A DNA stretch of 57,435 nt from Lachnospiraceae bacterium (GTDB taxonomy: Bacteria; Bacillota; Clostridia; Lachnospirales; Lachnospiraceae). Positions 35,170 to 43,315 of this stretch are shown here, piece after piece (within the stretch, counting starts at the first letter, position 1; each line of letters opens with the position of its first letter). A model generated the notes under the pieces. That model was not told where the DNA came from. It did no database searches and was given only the letters and a program-made list of their open reading frames with translations. Position numbers and translations under genes: made by a program. The DNA lies in assembly GCA_017622875.1 (NCBI GenBank), contig JAGAQG010000043.1, positions 1 to 57,435 of the forward strand. The letters run 5' to 3'.

Positions 35170-35979
35170 ATGAAGAAATTAGAGAAAAGCCAGTTATTGA
35201 TCGCTGTTTTAAGCGTCGTTCTTTTGAGTTTGGTGCTGCAGCTTGCACTGAATCATAAAGGTGAGATAAAGAGCGTATTTTCTGAAAATGAGGAAAATAA
35301 TTATTATCCGGCATTGATGGCTCCCCGAAGAACTGTGAAGCCTTTGGCAGAGGGAGAGAGAATCTGTTATCTGACCTTTGATGACGGACCGAGCGAAAAT
35401 ACAGAGAAAATACTGGATATTTTGGCAAAATATGATATTAAAGCTACATTTTTTGTGATTGGAGAGGCACTTACGGAAGATCGAAAAGCGACTGTAGAGA
35501 GAGCTATTGAGGAAGGCCATGCCATCGGAATGCATGCCAATGTCCATGTATATGAAAAACTTTATGCGAATCTGGACAGCTTTTTAAATGATTATGAAAC
35601 ATTGTATGAAAAGCTGAAGGAAGATTATGGAATTGAGACTGCGTTATTCAGGTTTCCGGGGGGAAGTGTCTGTACCTGTTTGAATGGTCAGGGAAAAACT
35701 TACCTTCATGAAATGGAAAAGAGGGGATTTTCCTGCTTCGACTGGAATGTCAGCGGTGAGGATTCTGTGGGAAGTCCCACCGTCAGCTCTATTCAAAAAA
35801 ATGTGCTGAAAAAAGGACTGGACTGCCGCAGGGCAATTGTACTGCTGCATGATTCAGGCTCGGCAGCAAAAACAGTAGAGGCTTTGCCGGAAATTATCGA
35901 GCAGTTCAAAGAAGAAGGGTTTGAATTTCAATCGTTGGAAAATGCGGAAAGTTATGTATTTCCTGCCAGCAGAGAATGA
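35170..35979 (+). CDS. Polysaccharide deacetylase (NodB/PdaA-like, CE4)
   Basis: A 269-residue exported or membrane-anchored esterase with an N-terminal hydrophobic helix (about residues 8-27). The CE4 motifs are visible: TFDDGPSENT near residue 72 (catalytic and metal Asp), HANVH (HxxxH-type metal ligands, residues 121-125), RFPGG and the final LLHD. It probably removes N-acetyl groups from peptidoglycan or another glycan. The start lies directly behind the phoR terminator, with the ribosome site in the stem, so its expression may be low or conditional. Confidence 0.88.
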   Translation: MKKLEKSQLLIAVLSVVLLSLVLQLALNHKGEIKSVFSENEENNYYPALMAPRRTVKPLAEGERICYLTFDDGPSENTEKILDILAKYDIKATFFVIGEALTEDRKATVERAIEEGHAIGMHANVHVYEKLYANLDSFLNDYETLYEKLKEDYGIETALFRFPGGSVCTCLNGQGKTYLHEMEKRGFSCFDWNVSGEDSVGSPTVSSIQKNVLKKGLDCRRAIVLLHDSGSAAKTVEALPEIIEQFKEEGFEFQSLENAESYVFPASRE

Positions 35980-36008
35980 AAAAGGCGTGGGACATTGAAC
36001 CTCACGCC
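35977..36008 (-). terminator. Terminator of folT
   Basis: A stem of eight pairs (35984-35991 with 36000/36001-36008) is followed on the minus strand by five T residues. It lies between convergent folT and the deacetylase gene and is oriented for folT. Confidence 0.75.
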
Positions 36009-36021
36009 GATGTATTTCTAT

Positions 36022-36582
36022 TTATTTTTTATGTCCTAATGGCTGACGAATCAGGTGGATTGCACCGGATTTTTCAAGCGCCTTATAAATTGCCATGAAG
36101 ATCAATGCTTCTAATGGAATTAATACAACGTTCTTAAATAATCTGGTCGGGAGCAGAGCCATAAATCCTTTGCCGTACATGATGTTAAGCCAAAGGGTAC
36201 CGAAGAATACATTTACGACTAAGGAGTTAATAAGTCGTACAATACAAACTCTGATATATGTAATTTTCTTTTTGTAGAGACCAAGACCTACGATCAGACC
36301 TGCAAGACCTGCATTAAATGTCCAGCCCCAGAAAAAAGCTCCATCCGGTTTGATCAGGTACTTTAATACATCCATACCTGCTCCGAAAATAGCACCTGCA
36401 ACTGGTCCGAAGAGACAGTCTACCAGGTAGTTGCATTCGGAAGAAAAACCGATTTTTAATGAGTTACCTACCGGGATCGCAAAGCTGCTTAAGATAATGG
36501 AAAGCGCGCCTAACATACCGATGACACAAAGTGTCTTAATGTGTTTGAATTCCTTTAAGGAATCTGAAAAAATTTTTTGCAT
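36022..36582 (-). CDS. folT: Folate ECF transporter S component
   Basis: A 186-residue membrane protein with about five or six hydrophobic helices, including GMLGALSIILSSFAIPVG and LVDCLFGPVAGAIFGAGMDVLKY, typical of FolT-type substrate-binding components of energy-coupling-factor transporters. It would bind folates and use a shared EcfAAT module encoded elsewhere. GGAGGTG precedes the start. The THF riboswitch and promoter upstream support the folate assignment. Confidence 0.9.
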   Translation of the reverse strand: MQKIFSDSLKEFKHIKTLCVIGMLGALSIILSSFAIPVGNSLKIGFSSECNYLVDCLFGPVAGAIFGAGMDVLKYLIKPDGAFFWGWTFNAGLAGLIVGLGLYKKKITYIRVCIVRLINSLVVNVFFGTLWLNIMYGKGFMALLPTRLFKNVVLIPLEALIFMAIYKALEKSGAIHLIRQPLGHKK

Positions 36583-36669
36583 AAAAAATACACCTCCGTA
36601 TTATGCAGTGATAATAGTAGATAATAATAAATTCCCACACAAATAAAAGCTTTTTGTGCTTCACTACAA

Positions 36670-36790
36670 TATGAGATGTACTCATCTGCAGCAACGGGTG
36701 CGAGACCATATCGTAAGAATCATAGATTCTTTTCGTTTCGGGGCAACTCCCCAGCCATCCGAACACTTGACGCATGAATCTCTACTTCGC
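36670..36790 (-). promoter_or_regulatory. Tetrahydrofolate (THF) riboswitch of folT
   Basis: On the minus strand the leader contains, in order, the conserved THF aptamer blocks AGUAGAGAU, UGCGUCAAGUG, GGAUGG, GGGGAGUUGCCCC and CGAAACGAAAAG, followed by a AAGAAUC/GAUUCUU hairpin and a distal CACCCGUUGC block. AUCUC near the 3' end can close P1 with GAGAU. Location directly before folT is the classic context. Exact ends are approximate, and I did not fold the sequence. Confidence 0.8.
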
Positions 36791-36809
36791 TTATTATTAA
36801 ATTACCATG

Positions 36810-36837
36810 ATTATAGCATAAATTTCATGGATAGCAA
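36810..36837 (-). promoter_or_regulatory. Promoter of the folT riboswitch transcript
   Basis: On the minus strand TTGCTA (36832-36837) and a perfect TATAAT (36810-36815) are 16 bases apart, placing the start about 10-15 bases before the aptamer. Confidence 0.75.
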
Positions 36838-36879
36838 GTACTAATCACTAAAATATGGAAAAACCAATATAAAAAATAG

Positions 36880-36908
36880 TTGAAATCTCGTCTGTCTTAT
36901 TATAAAAT
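36880..36908 (+). promoter_or_regulatory. Promoter of efp
   Basis: TTGAAA (36880-36885), 17 bases, TAAAAT (36903-36908). It lies about 70 bases before the efp start and is divergent from the folT promoter. Confidence 0.7.
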
Positions 36909-36976
36909 AACATAAGGTATGAGGTAATTGGATGAAAAAAGACCTCACACATTGATCTTAAGGAGGAAACTTTAGA

Positions 36977-37534
36977 ATGATTTCAGCAGGTGATTTCAGA
37001 AATGGCATTACATTAGAAATTGAAGGTAATGTTGTTCAGATTTTAGAATTCCAGCACGTAAAACCAGGTAAAGGTGCTGCTTTCGTTAGAACAAAATTAA
37101 AAAACATCATCAGTGGTGGTGTAATTGAAAAAACATTCAGACCTACAGAAAAATTCCCAGCAGCTCGTATCGACCGCCAGGAAATGCAGTATCTGTACTC
37201 TGATGGTGATTTATGGCACTTCATGAATACAGAAACTTATGATCAGATCGCATTAAACAGCGATGATATCGGTGATTCTTTAAAATTCGTAAAAGAAAAC
37301 GAAATGGTTAAAGTATGTTCACACAACGGAAAAGTATTCGCAGTTGAACCACCATTATTCGTAGAACTTGAAATCACAGATACAGAACCAGGTTTCAAAG
37401 GTGATACAGCTACAGGTGCTACAAAACCAGCTACAGTTGAAACTGGAGCAGTTGTATACGTTCCATTATTCATCGAACAGGGTGAAAGAATCAAAATTGA
37501 TACAAGAAGCGGAGAATATCTCTCAAGAGCTTAA
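36977..37534 (+). CDS. efp: Translation elongation factor P
   Basis: Ribosome-bound factor that relieves stalling at proline stretches. The 185 residues match the family, with the three beta-barrel domains and the loop KPGKGAAF near residue 29, where Lys32 occupies the functional tip. The AAGGAGG site precedes the start. Codon use is strongly biased to A/T-ending preferred codons, as in highly expressed genes. A terminator follows directly, so it is a single-gene unit. Confidence 0.97.
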   Translation: MISAGDFRNGITLEIEGNVVQILEFQHVKPGKGAAFVRTKLKNIISGGVIEKTFRPTEKFPAARIDRQEMQYLYSDGDLWHFMNTETYDQIALNSDDIGDSLKFVKENEMVKVCSHNGKVFAVEPPLFVELEITDTEPGFKGDTATGATKPATVETGAVVYVPLFIEQGERIKIDTRSGEYLSRA

Positions 37535-37549
37535 GGACAAGCAGATTTA

Positions 37550-37580
37550 CGGGTTCCGCAAGAGCGGAACCCGATTTTTT
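37550..37580 (+). terminator. Terminator of efp
   Basis: A perfect 10-bp GC-rich stem (37550-37559 with 37564-37573), a four-base AAGA loop and six T residues. Confidence 0.95.
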
Positions 37581-37729
37581 CTATAACATCTATTATTGAT
37601 TATTTGGATGCAGTCGCATCAGGATTTCCGTAATTTACAAAATTAAATAGAACCGACGATCATTAAGACTTAAGAATGCATTTTAGAGGGGTTGGCATTT
37701 TTAGGAATATATAAAACAAGAGGTGTTCT

Positions 37730-38596
37730 ATGAATTACGAACAATTTACTGCTGCCATCTTTGAATGTGCAAAAAAGAAGCTGTCAGAATCAGCGCTTGT
37801 GGAAAAACAGAAGATTCTGAAAAATAACGGGGTAATGGCAATCGGGATTTCCATTCGAAAAAAGGGAGAGAATGCAGCACCGATCATTTATCTGGAGGAG
37901 TATTTCAAAAAATATTGTCTTGGAGCGGATCTCGAAACATTGACGGAGCATCTGATTGAAAGAAGCAAAAGCGCCCCGCCTGCGCCGCTGTGGGAATATG
38001 AGGATTTTCTGGATTTTCGGAAGATCAGACATCAGGTCATCTATAAACTGGTCAATGCGAAGAAAAATGAAAAGCTTTTAAAAGAAGTTCCAAATCTGCC
38101 GATGTTTGATCTGGCCATTGTCTTTTGTGTAATGATTCCGGTAAATGAGGGGGAATACTGTTCTATTTTAATCAGGAATGTGCATATGGATTACTGGGAG
38201 CTGCCGATTTCTTTGCTGTACCAGTGTGCAAAGGAAAACACCAGGAGATTATGTCCGTATGTATTTCGTCCGATGGAAGTGTATGTAAAAGAACATACGG
38301 GAGTATGTGTACCGGAAAGCCCGCTGCTGGTTCTTAGTAATGAAAGCGGCGTTAATGGCGCTTCTGTGCTTTTATATCCGGGGATGCCAAAGTACCTGTA
38401 TGAGTCCATTGGAAAAAATTACTATTTGCTTCCTTCAAGCATACATGAATTCTTGATCGTTCCGGAGGAAGAGGGTGTATTTTCGGTGCATTTAAAGGAA
38501 ATCGTTAAGGAAGTCAATGAAAATCACATTGCGGAAGAAGAGTTTTTATCAGACAGTGTCTATTACTTTGACGGCAATATTATTACGAAAATGTAA
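37730..38596 (+). CDS. DUF5688 family protein
   Basis: A 288-residue soluble protein without signal peptide or membrane helix. It resembles the DUF5688 proteins common in Lachnospiraceae, often present in several copies per genome and of unknown role. Visible blocks are the N-terminal NNGVMAIGISIRKKGENAAPIIYLEEYF and the central FCVMIPVNEGEYCSILIRN. A GAGGTG site precedes the start. The 195 bases between efp and this gene hold the efp terminator and otherwise nothing I recognise. Confidence 0.75.
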   Translation: MNYEQFTAAIFECAKKKLSESALVEKQKILKNNGVMAIGISIRKKGENAAPIIYLEEYFKKYCLGADLETLTEHLIERSKSAPPAPLWEYEDFLDFRKIRHQVIYKLVNAKKNEKLLKEVPNLPMFDLAIVFCVMIPVNEGEYCSILIRNVHMDYWELPISLLYQCAKENTRRLCPYVFRPMEVYVKEHTGVCVPESPLLVLSNESGVNGASVLLYPGMPKYLYESIGKNYYLLPSSIHEFLIVPEEEGVFSVHLKEIVKEVNENHIAEEEFLSDSVYYFDGNIITKM

Positions 38597-38625
38597 CAAA
38601 ATTGTGACAAATTGTTGTGCGGGGC

Positions 38626-38654
38626 TTGCAAGTCCCGCGCATTTAGTGTATGAT
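38626..38654 (+). promoter_or_regulatory. Promoter of the tRNA-Arg / SH3 protein unit
   Basis: TTGCAA (38626-38631), 17 bases, TATGAT (38649-38654). It overlaps an inverted repeat around 38617-38638 that may end the preceding transcript. Confidence 0.7.
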
Positions 38655-38688
38655 AGGTAAGGTCTTTTGGTTTAGACAAAAAAGATTG

Positions 38689-38762
38689 GCACTTGTAGCT
38701 CAGTTGGATAGAGCACTGGCCTCCGACGCCAGGTGTCGCTGGTTCGAATCCAGTCAGGTGCA
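38689..38762 (+). tRNA. tRNA-Arg (anticodon CCG)
   Basis: A complete 74-base cloverleaf. The acceptor is GCACTTG paired with CAGGTGC, the D arm GCTC/GAGC, the anticodon stem CTGGC/GCCAG with loop CTCCGAC (anticodon CCG at 38723-38725, reading CGG), and the T arm contains TTCGAAT. The discriminator is A and CCA is not encoded. It probably shares a transcript with the SH3 protein gene downstream. Confidence 0.97.
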
Positions 38763-38799
38763 TTTATGTTGGAAACAAAGCAGAATTAAGGAGGATTAC

Positions 38800-40059
38800 A
38801 TGAGCTTTCAAAAAAAAATAAAAAAAGCGTTGAAGAGTATTTTCGGTGACCTTTCAGCAATTAAATGGAAGGACCTTGATCATAAAAAAGTATATATGGC
38901 ATTGGCAGTTCTGGCAGCAGTTGTGATTTTAATCATTGTGTTGATCTCATCAGATGTTTCAGGTAACAAAGATAAGACAGAACAAGGAACAGTGGAAACC
39001 CAGCCTGTTGCGGAAGAAGCAGCAGAAGAAACCGTGGACGAAAATCCACTGGAAGTAGATGCCTATGAAGATATCAATGAATTGTTACTAATCTATTTCC
39101 ATGGACTTTCTACCGGGGATATTCCAATGGTAGAAGAAGTTGTAGATGTTCTGACCGATGAAGAAAAGCAGACCATCGAGAAAAAGAAGGATTATATCGA
39201 GTCTTATAACGATATTACCTGCTATACCAAAAAAGGTCTGGAAGAAGGTTCTTACGTAGTATTTGCTTCTTATGAAATGAAGATTTACAATATTGATACT
39301 CCTGCACCGGGCATTATGGCATTGTATGTAATGACAAATGAAGATGGAAATCTCTATATCTTTAATGGAGAAGCACCGGAAGAACTGACAAATTATGTAT
39401 TAGAGCTGGCAGCTGAAGAAGAGGTAGCAGCGGTAATCGCAGATGTAGATGCCCGCTATCAGCAGCTTGTTGCAGCGGATGAAGATTTGGGTAAATTTGC
39501 TCAGACAATGTTAGAGTCTCAGCAGCAGAAAGAAGAAAGCGACGAACCGGAAGAACCAGCAGAAGGCAATGATGAAGAGACAGCAGAGCTTGATGAGCCG
39601 GTTTCTACAGCGGTCACAGACAATATCCGTATTCGCGAAGGACGTTCTACAGACAGCAGAATGCTTGGAACCCTTGCATCTGGTACAGCGGTCAATGTTT
39701 ATGCAAACTACAGCGATGGCTGGAGTAAGATTGAATATGGCGGACTGACAGGCTACTGTAAGACAGAATTCTTAGAAAGTACAGAAGGCGTTCCAATGGC
39801 TGGAGAAGAATCTGAGGATGCTGAAGCTGAAGAAGCAGCTGCAGAAGAAGCAACTGCAGAAGCAGTAAATAAGAAAATGAAGCTGACGGATGCAGTGCGT
39901 ATCAGGGCTGATCGTTCTACAGACAGTGAAATTCTGAAAAATGCTTATACAAGTGAAATCGTGACAGTTCTTGAAAACTACAGCGATGGCTGGAGCAAGG
40001 TTGACTACAGCGGAACTGTAGGCTATTGTAAGACAGAATATCTGGCAGAAGCAGAATAA
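38800..40059 (+). CDS. Membrane-anchored protein with two bacterial SH3 domains
   Basis: A 419-residue protein with one transmembrane helix (about residues 32-52), an acidic extracellular region and two C-terminal SH3b domains of the form DNIRIREGRSTDSRMLGT...NYSDGWSKIEYGGLTGYCKTEFL. SH3b domains usually bind peptidoglycan, so a cell-envelope role is likely. Acidic Glu/Ala linkers separate the domains. The start at 38800 follows AAGGAGG; longer readings from 38650 would run through the tRNA and are wrong. Confidence 0.85.
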   Translation: MSFQKKIKKALKSIFGDLSAIKWKDLDHKKVYMALAVLAAVVILIIVLISSDVSGNKDKTEQGTVETQPVAEEAAEETVDENPLEVDAYEDINELLLIYFHGLSTGDIPMVEEVVDVLTDEEKQTIEKKKDYIESYNDITCYTKKGLEEGSYVVFASYEMKIYNIDTPAPGIMALYVMTNEDGNLYIFNGEAPEELTNYVLELAAEEEVAAVIADVDARYQQLVAADEDLGKFAQTMLESQQQKEESDEPEEPAEGNDEETAELDEPVSTAVTDNIRIREGRSTDSRMLGTLASGTAVNVYANYSDGWSKIEYGGLTGYCKTEFLESTEGVPMAGEESEDAEAEEAAAEEATAEAVNKKMKLTDAVRIRADRSTDSEILKNAYTSEIVTVLENYSDGWSKVDYSGTVGYCKTEYLAEAE

Positions 40060-40080
40060 AATTGAATGAATATTTATTGG

Positions 40081-40129
40081 TAAATCTCCGTACCCTACTC
40101 TTGAATGAAAGCGTAGGGAAGGAGATTTA
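40081..40129 (+). terminator. Hairpin that ends the SH3 gene and holds the next ribosome site
   Basis: A 9-bp stem (40081-40089 with 40121-40129) plus a 6-bp inner stem (40093-40098 with 40113-40118) closes a 14-base loop. The ribosome site AAGGAG of the following gene is in the 3' arm. The T run after it is weak (TTATTT), so it may work mainly at translation. Confidence 0.65.
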
Positions 40130-40132
40130 TTT

Positions 40133-40567
40133 ATGTTAATGGAAAGTGACAGAGCAGTGCTGGATGAGACTTATCGTTCCTGCACTATGGGAGTGGAAGC
40201 CATCAATACGATCATCCATAAGGTAGCAGATGAAAAACTGGCACTGGATTTGAATCGTCAGGCATGCAAATATACCAGCTTTGCCAGAAAGGCGGCGGAG
40301 AAGCTGGCCATGCAGTATGAAGCACCAAAAGGGCAGATGACAGGAAAAGCCATGCTTTGGGCTGGAATCCAGATGAATACGCTGGCAGATACCAGCACAG
40401 AACATGTGGCAGAGCTGATGATCCGGGGAAATACCATGGCGATTACAGATATGATGAAAGTGTTGAAGGCGAATAAAAATGCGAAGAAGGAATATTGTGA
40501 GTTTGCAAATGATCTGATGGATTTTGAAGAAAAATGCATTGAAACATTGAAGGCTTACTTGAAGTAA
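40133..40567 (+). CDS. Small helical protein of unknown function
   Basis: A 144-residue, nearly all-helical cytoplasmic protein without signal peptide. The pattern of long amphipathic helices recalls ferritin-like or DUF2383-type four-helix bundles, but I do not see a convincing ExxH metal motif. It starts with MLMESD after an AAGGAG site sequestered in a hairpin. No function is assigned. Confidence 0.65.
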   Translation: MLMESDRAVLDETYRSCTMGVEAINTIIHKVADEKLALDLNRQACKYTSFARKAAEKLAMQYEAPKGQMTGKAMLWAGIQMNTLADTSTEHVAELMIRGNTMAITDMMKVLKANKNAKKEYCEFANDLMDFEEKCIETLKAYLK

Positions 40568-40619
40568 AAAAATTCCTTTGTTATACTTGCATAGAGACTA
40601 AAACAGGCAGAGTAAGAAC

Positions 40620-41351
40620 ATGAGATTAAACAAATATTTAAGTGATATCGGTTATTGCTCCAGAAGAGAAGCAGACCGACTGATTGAGGCCGGAAAGGTC
40701 TTTGTAGATGGTGTACAGGCTGGTCTTGGCGTGCAGGTAGAGGAAGGCCAGGAAGTGCGTGTGGGGAAAAAGGTAGTTACCAAAACTGATCGCCCGGTGC
40801 TTCTGGCATTACATAAGCCAAGAGGAATTGAATGCACCACCAGTAAACAGGTAAAAAATAATATTGTAGACTTTATCAATTACCCTTGCAGAGTCTATCC
40901 GGTGGGAAGACTGGATAAAGATTCGGAAGGGCTGATTCTGATGACAAATCAGGGTGATTTAGTAAATAAAATGATGCGTTCAGGAAACCGTCACGAAAAG
41001 GAATATCTGGTGACGGTGGACAAACCGGTAAACGAAGGATTTTTAAAAGGAATAGCAGCACCAGTTTATTTAAAAGAGCTGGACGTGACTACCAGACCCT
41101 GCGAGGTAGAGCAGACAGGAAAATGTTCTTTCCGTATCATTCTTACCCAGGGGTATAACCGGCAGATTCGAAGAATGTGCGAGACGTTTGGCTTTAAGGT
41201 AACGAAGCTGAAGAGAATTCGCATTATGAATATTTATTTGGACAATTTAAAGGTGGGAACCTACAGAGAAGTAACACCGCGGGAAATGAAAGAGCTTCTG
41301 GAGATGATCAAGGATTCTTCCAGTGAGACAGTGAGGGAAATTCATGAATAA
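40620..41351 (+). CDS. rluF: 23S rRNA pseudouridine synthase, RluF/RsuA family
   Basis: Modifies uridine in ribosomal RNA. The 243 residues have an N-terminal S4 RNA-binding domain (MRLNKYLSDIGYCSRREADR) and the pseudouridine synthase domain with the catalytic Asp in YPVGRLDKDSEGLIL and the C-terminal GYNRQIRRMCETFG motif. Short RsuA-type length and the KPRGIECTTSK block fit RluF, although RluB or RsuA specificity cannot be excluded. The ligA start overlaps its end by eight bases. Confidence 0.85.
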   Translation: MRLNKYLSDIGYCSRREADRLIEAGKVFVDGVQAGLGVQVEEGQEVRVGKKVVTKTDRPVLLALHKPRGIECTTSKQVKNNIVDFINYPCRVYPVGRLDKDSEGLILMTNQGDLVNKMMRSGNRHEKEYLVTVDKPVNEGFLKGIAAPVYLKELDVTTRPCEVEQTGKCSFRIILTQGYNRQIRRMCETFGFKVTKLKRIRIMNIYLDNLKVGTYREVTPREMKELLEMIKDSSSETVREIHE

Positions 41352-43299
41352 AAAGATTGAAAGAATTAATGAGCTTGTAAAGAAATTAAATGAAGCGGCG
41401 AAGGCATATTATCAGGAGGCGTCAGAGATCATGAGTAATTATGAGTATGATGCATTATATGATGAGCTGGTTGCCTTGGAAAAAGAAACAGGCATCGTTC
41501 TGGCTTCCAGTCCGACAGTCAATGTGGGATATGAAGTGCTGACAGAGCTTCCCAAAGAACGCCATGAAAGACCAATGCTGTCTTTGGATAAGACAAAAGA
41601 TGTACAGGTTTTAAAAGAATGGATCGGAAATCAGAAGACGATACTGTCCTGGAAACTGGATGGTCTTACGATTGTACTTACCTATCATGACGGAAAACTG
41701 GTAAAAGCAGTAACCAGAGGAAACGGAGAAATCGGTGAGGTCATTACAAATAATGCAAAAGTATTTAAGAATGTACCGTTATCCATCACATATCAGGGAG
41801 AACTGGTGCTTCGTGGAGAGGCGGTCATCACATACTCCGATTTCTATAAGATCAATGATGAAATCGTGGATGCGGATGCAAAATATAAAAATCCGAGAAA
41901 TCTTTGCAGCGGTTCTGTGCGTCAGTTGAATAATGAGATCACAGCAAAGAGAAATGTTAATTTTTTTGCATTTTCTCTTGTAAAAGCAGATGGGGTGGAT
42001 TTTGAAAATTCCCATGAAAAACAGATGCTCTGGTTAAAGAGTCAGGGATTTGACATTGTAGAATATGAAGTAGTAACAGCAGATACCTTAGAAGAGAGTG
42101 TACAGCGATTTGCAGCAAAGATCGAGACGAATGATTTTCCTTCGGATGGGCTTGTAGTGCTCTATGATGATATTGCCTATGGGGAAAGTCTTGGAAGAAC
42201 TGCAAAGTTTCCTAGAAATTCCATGGCATTTAAGTGGGCGGATGAAATCCGTGAAACTACGCTTTTGGAAATCGAATGGAGTCCTTCAAGAACAGGCTTG
42301 ATCAATCCGGTAGCGATCTTTGAACCTGTAGAGCTTGAGGGAACCACAGTATCCCGTGCTTCTGTACACAATATCAGTGTCATGGAAGGGCTGGAACTTG
42401 GTATCGGTGATACCATTGAAGTTTATAAGGCAAATATGATCATTCCTCAGATTGCGGAAAATAAAACACGCAGTGGTCTTGTAGAGCTGCCGAAGCAGTG
42501 TCCGACCTGCGGCGGAGCTACAGAGGTTCGCCAGATTGCGGATGCAAAAGCATTGTACTGTACAAACCCGGAATGTCAGGCAAAGAAAATTAAGGCATTT
42601 ACTCTATTTGTAAGCCGGGATGCCATGAATATGGACGGGCTTTCAGAAGCAACTTTAGAAAAATTTATCGCAAAGGGATTTATCCATGAATTTGCAGATA
42701 TGTTCAAGCTGGAACGATTTGCAGAAGAAATCAAGGAAATGGAAGGATTTGGTGAAAAATCCTGTAAGAATCTGCTGGAAAGCATCGAAAAGGCGAGAAA
42801 TACAACATTGCCTCGTTTGATCTATGCGTTAGGCATTCAGAACATTGGCGTGGCGAATGCGAAAATGCTGGCAAAACAGTACCATTACAATATCGATGAA
42901 CTGCAGAAGGCATCTGCGGAAGAACTTTCCGCCATTGATGGTATCGGTGAAGTCATTGCAAAGTCTATTGAAGAATATTTCAGGGATGGAAAGAAGCAGC
43001 AGGCCCTGAGCAATCTTCTGGCAGAGGTTCATCTGGAAAAACCAGAGGAAAATAAAGGCGCTCAGATTTTTGAGGGCATGAATTTTGTCATTACAGGGAG
43101 CGTAGAACATTTTGCAAACCGTAATGAAGTAAAGGCTGTTATCGAAGCAAGGGGAGGCAAAGTGACAGGCAGTGTAACGAGCAAGACGAATTATCTGATC
43201 AACAATGATACGACCTCCAATTCGTCCAAAAACAAAAAGGCGAAGGAGTTGAATATTCCAATCATTTCAGAGGGAGAGTTTCTTGAAATGCTGAAGTAA
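41344..43299 (+). CDS. ligA: NAD-dependent DNA ligase
   Basis: Seals nicks using NAD. The 651 residues show domain Ia (YYQEASEIMSNYEYD), the nucleotidyl-transferase domain with Lys104 in WKLDG, the OB fold, a Cys4 zinc finger (CPTCGG and CTNPEC), helix-hairpin-helix repeats and a C-terminal BRCT domain. The usual TRGDG motif reads TRGNG and GEDVT reads GEVIT, so this is a somewhat divergent LigA. It overlaps rluF and is followed after 16 bases by mscS. Confidence 0.93.
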   Translation: MNKKIERINELVKKLNEAAKAYYQEASEIMSNYEYDALYDELVALEKETGIVLASSPTVNVGYEVLTELPKERHERPMLSLDKTKDVQVLKEWIGNQKTILSWKLDGLTIVLTYHDGKLVKAVTRGNGEIGEVITNNAKVFKNVPLSITYQGELVLRGEAVITYSDFYKINDEIVDADAKYKNPRNLCSGSVRQLNNEITAKRNVNFFAFSLVKADGVDFENSHEKQMLWLKSQGFDIVEYEVVTADTLEESVQRFAAKIETNDFPSDGLVVLYDDIAYGESLGRTAKFPRNSMAFKWADEIRETTLLEIEWSPSRTGLINPVAIFEPVELEGTTVSRASVHNISVMEGLELGIGDTIEVYKANMIIPQIAENKTRSGLVELPKQCPTCGGATEVRQIADAKALYCTNPECQAKKIKAFTLFVSRDAMNMDGLSEATLEKFIAKGFIHEFADMFKLERFAEEIKEMEGFGEKSCKNLLESIEKARNTTLPRLIYALGIQNIGVANAKMLAKQYHYNIDELQKASAEELSAIDGIGEVIAKSIEEYFRDGKKQQALSNLLAEVHLEKPEENKGAQIFEGMNFVITGSVEHFANRNEVKAVIEARGGKVTGSVTSKTNYLINNDTTSNSSKNKKAKELNIPIISEGEFLEMLK

Positions 43300-43315
43300 G
43301 ATCAAGGAGGAAGAA

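Noticed and set aside
38650-38799. Apparent N-terminal extension of the SH3 protein reading frame
   Set aside because: The extension reads through the tRNA-Arg gene and has no ribosome site. AAGGAGG at 38788-38794 marks ATG 38800 as the start.
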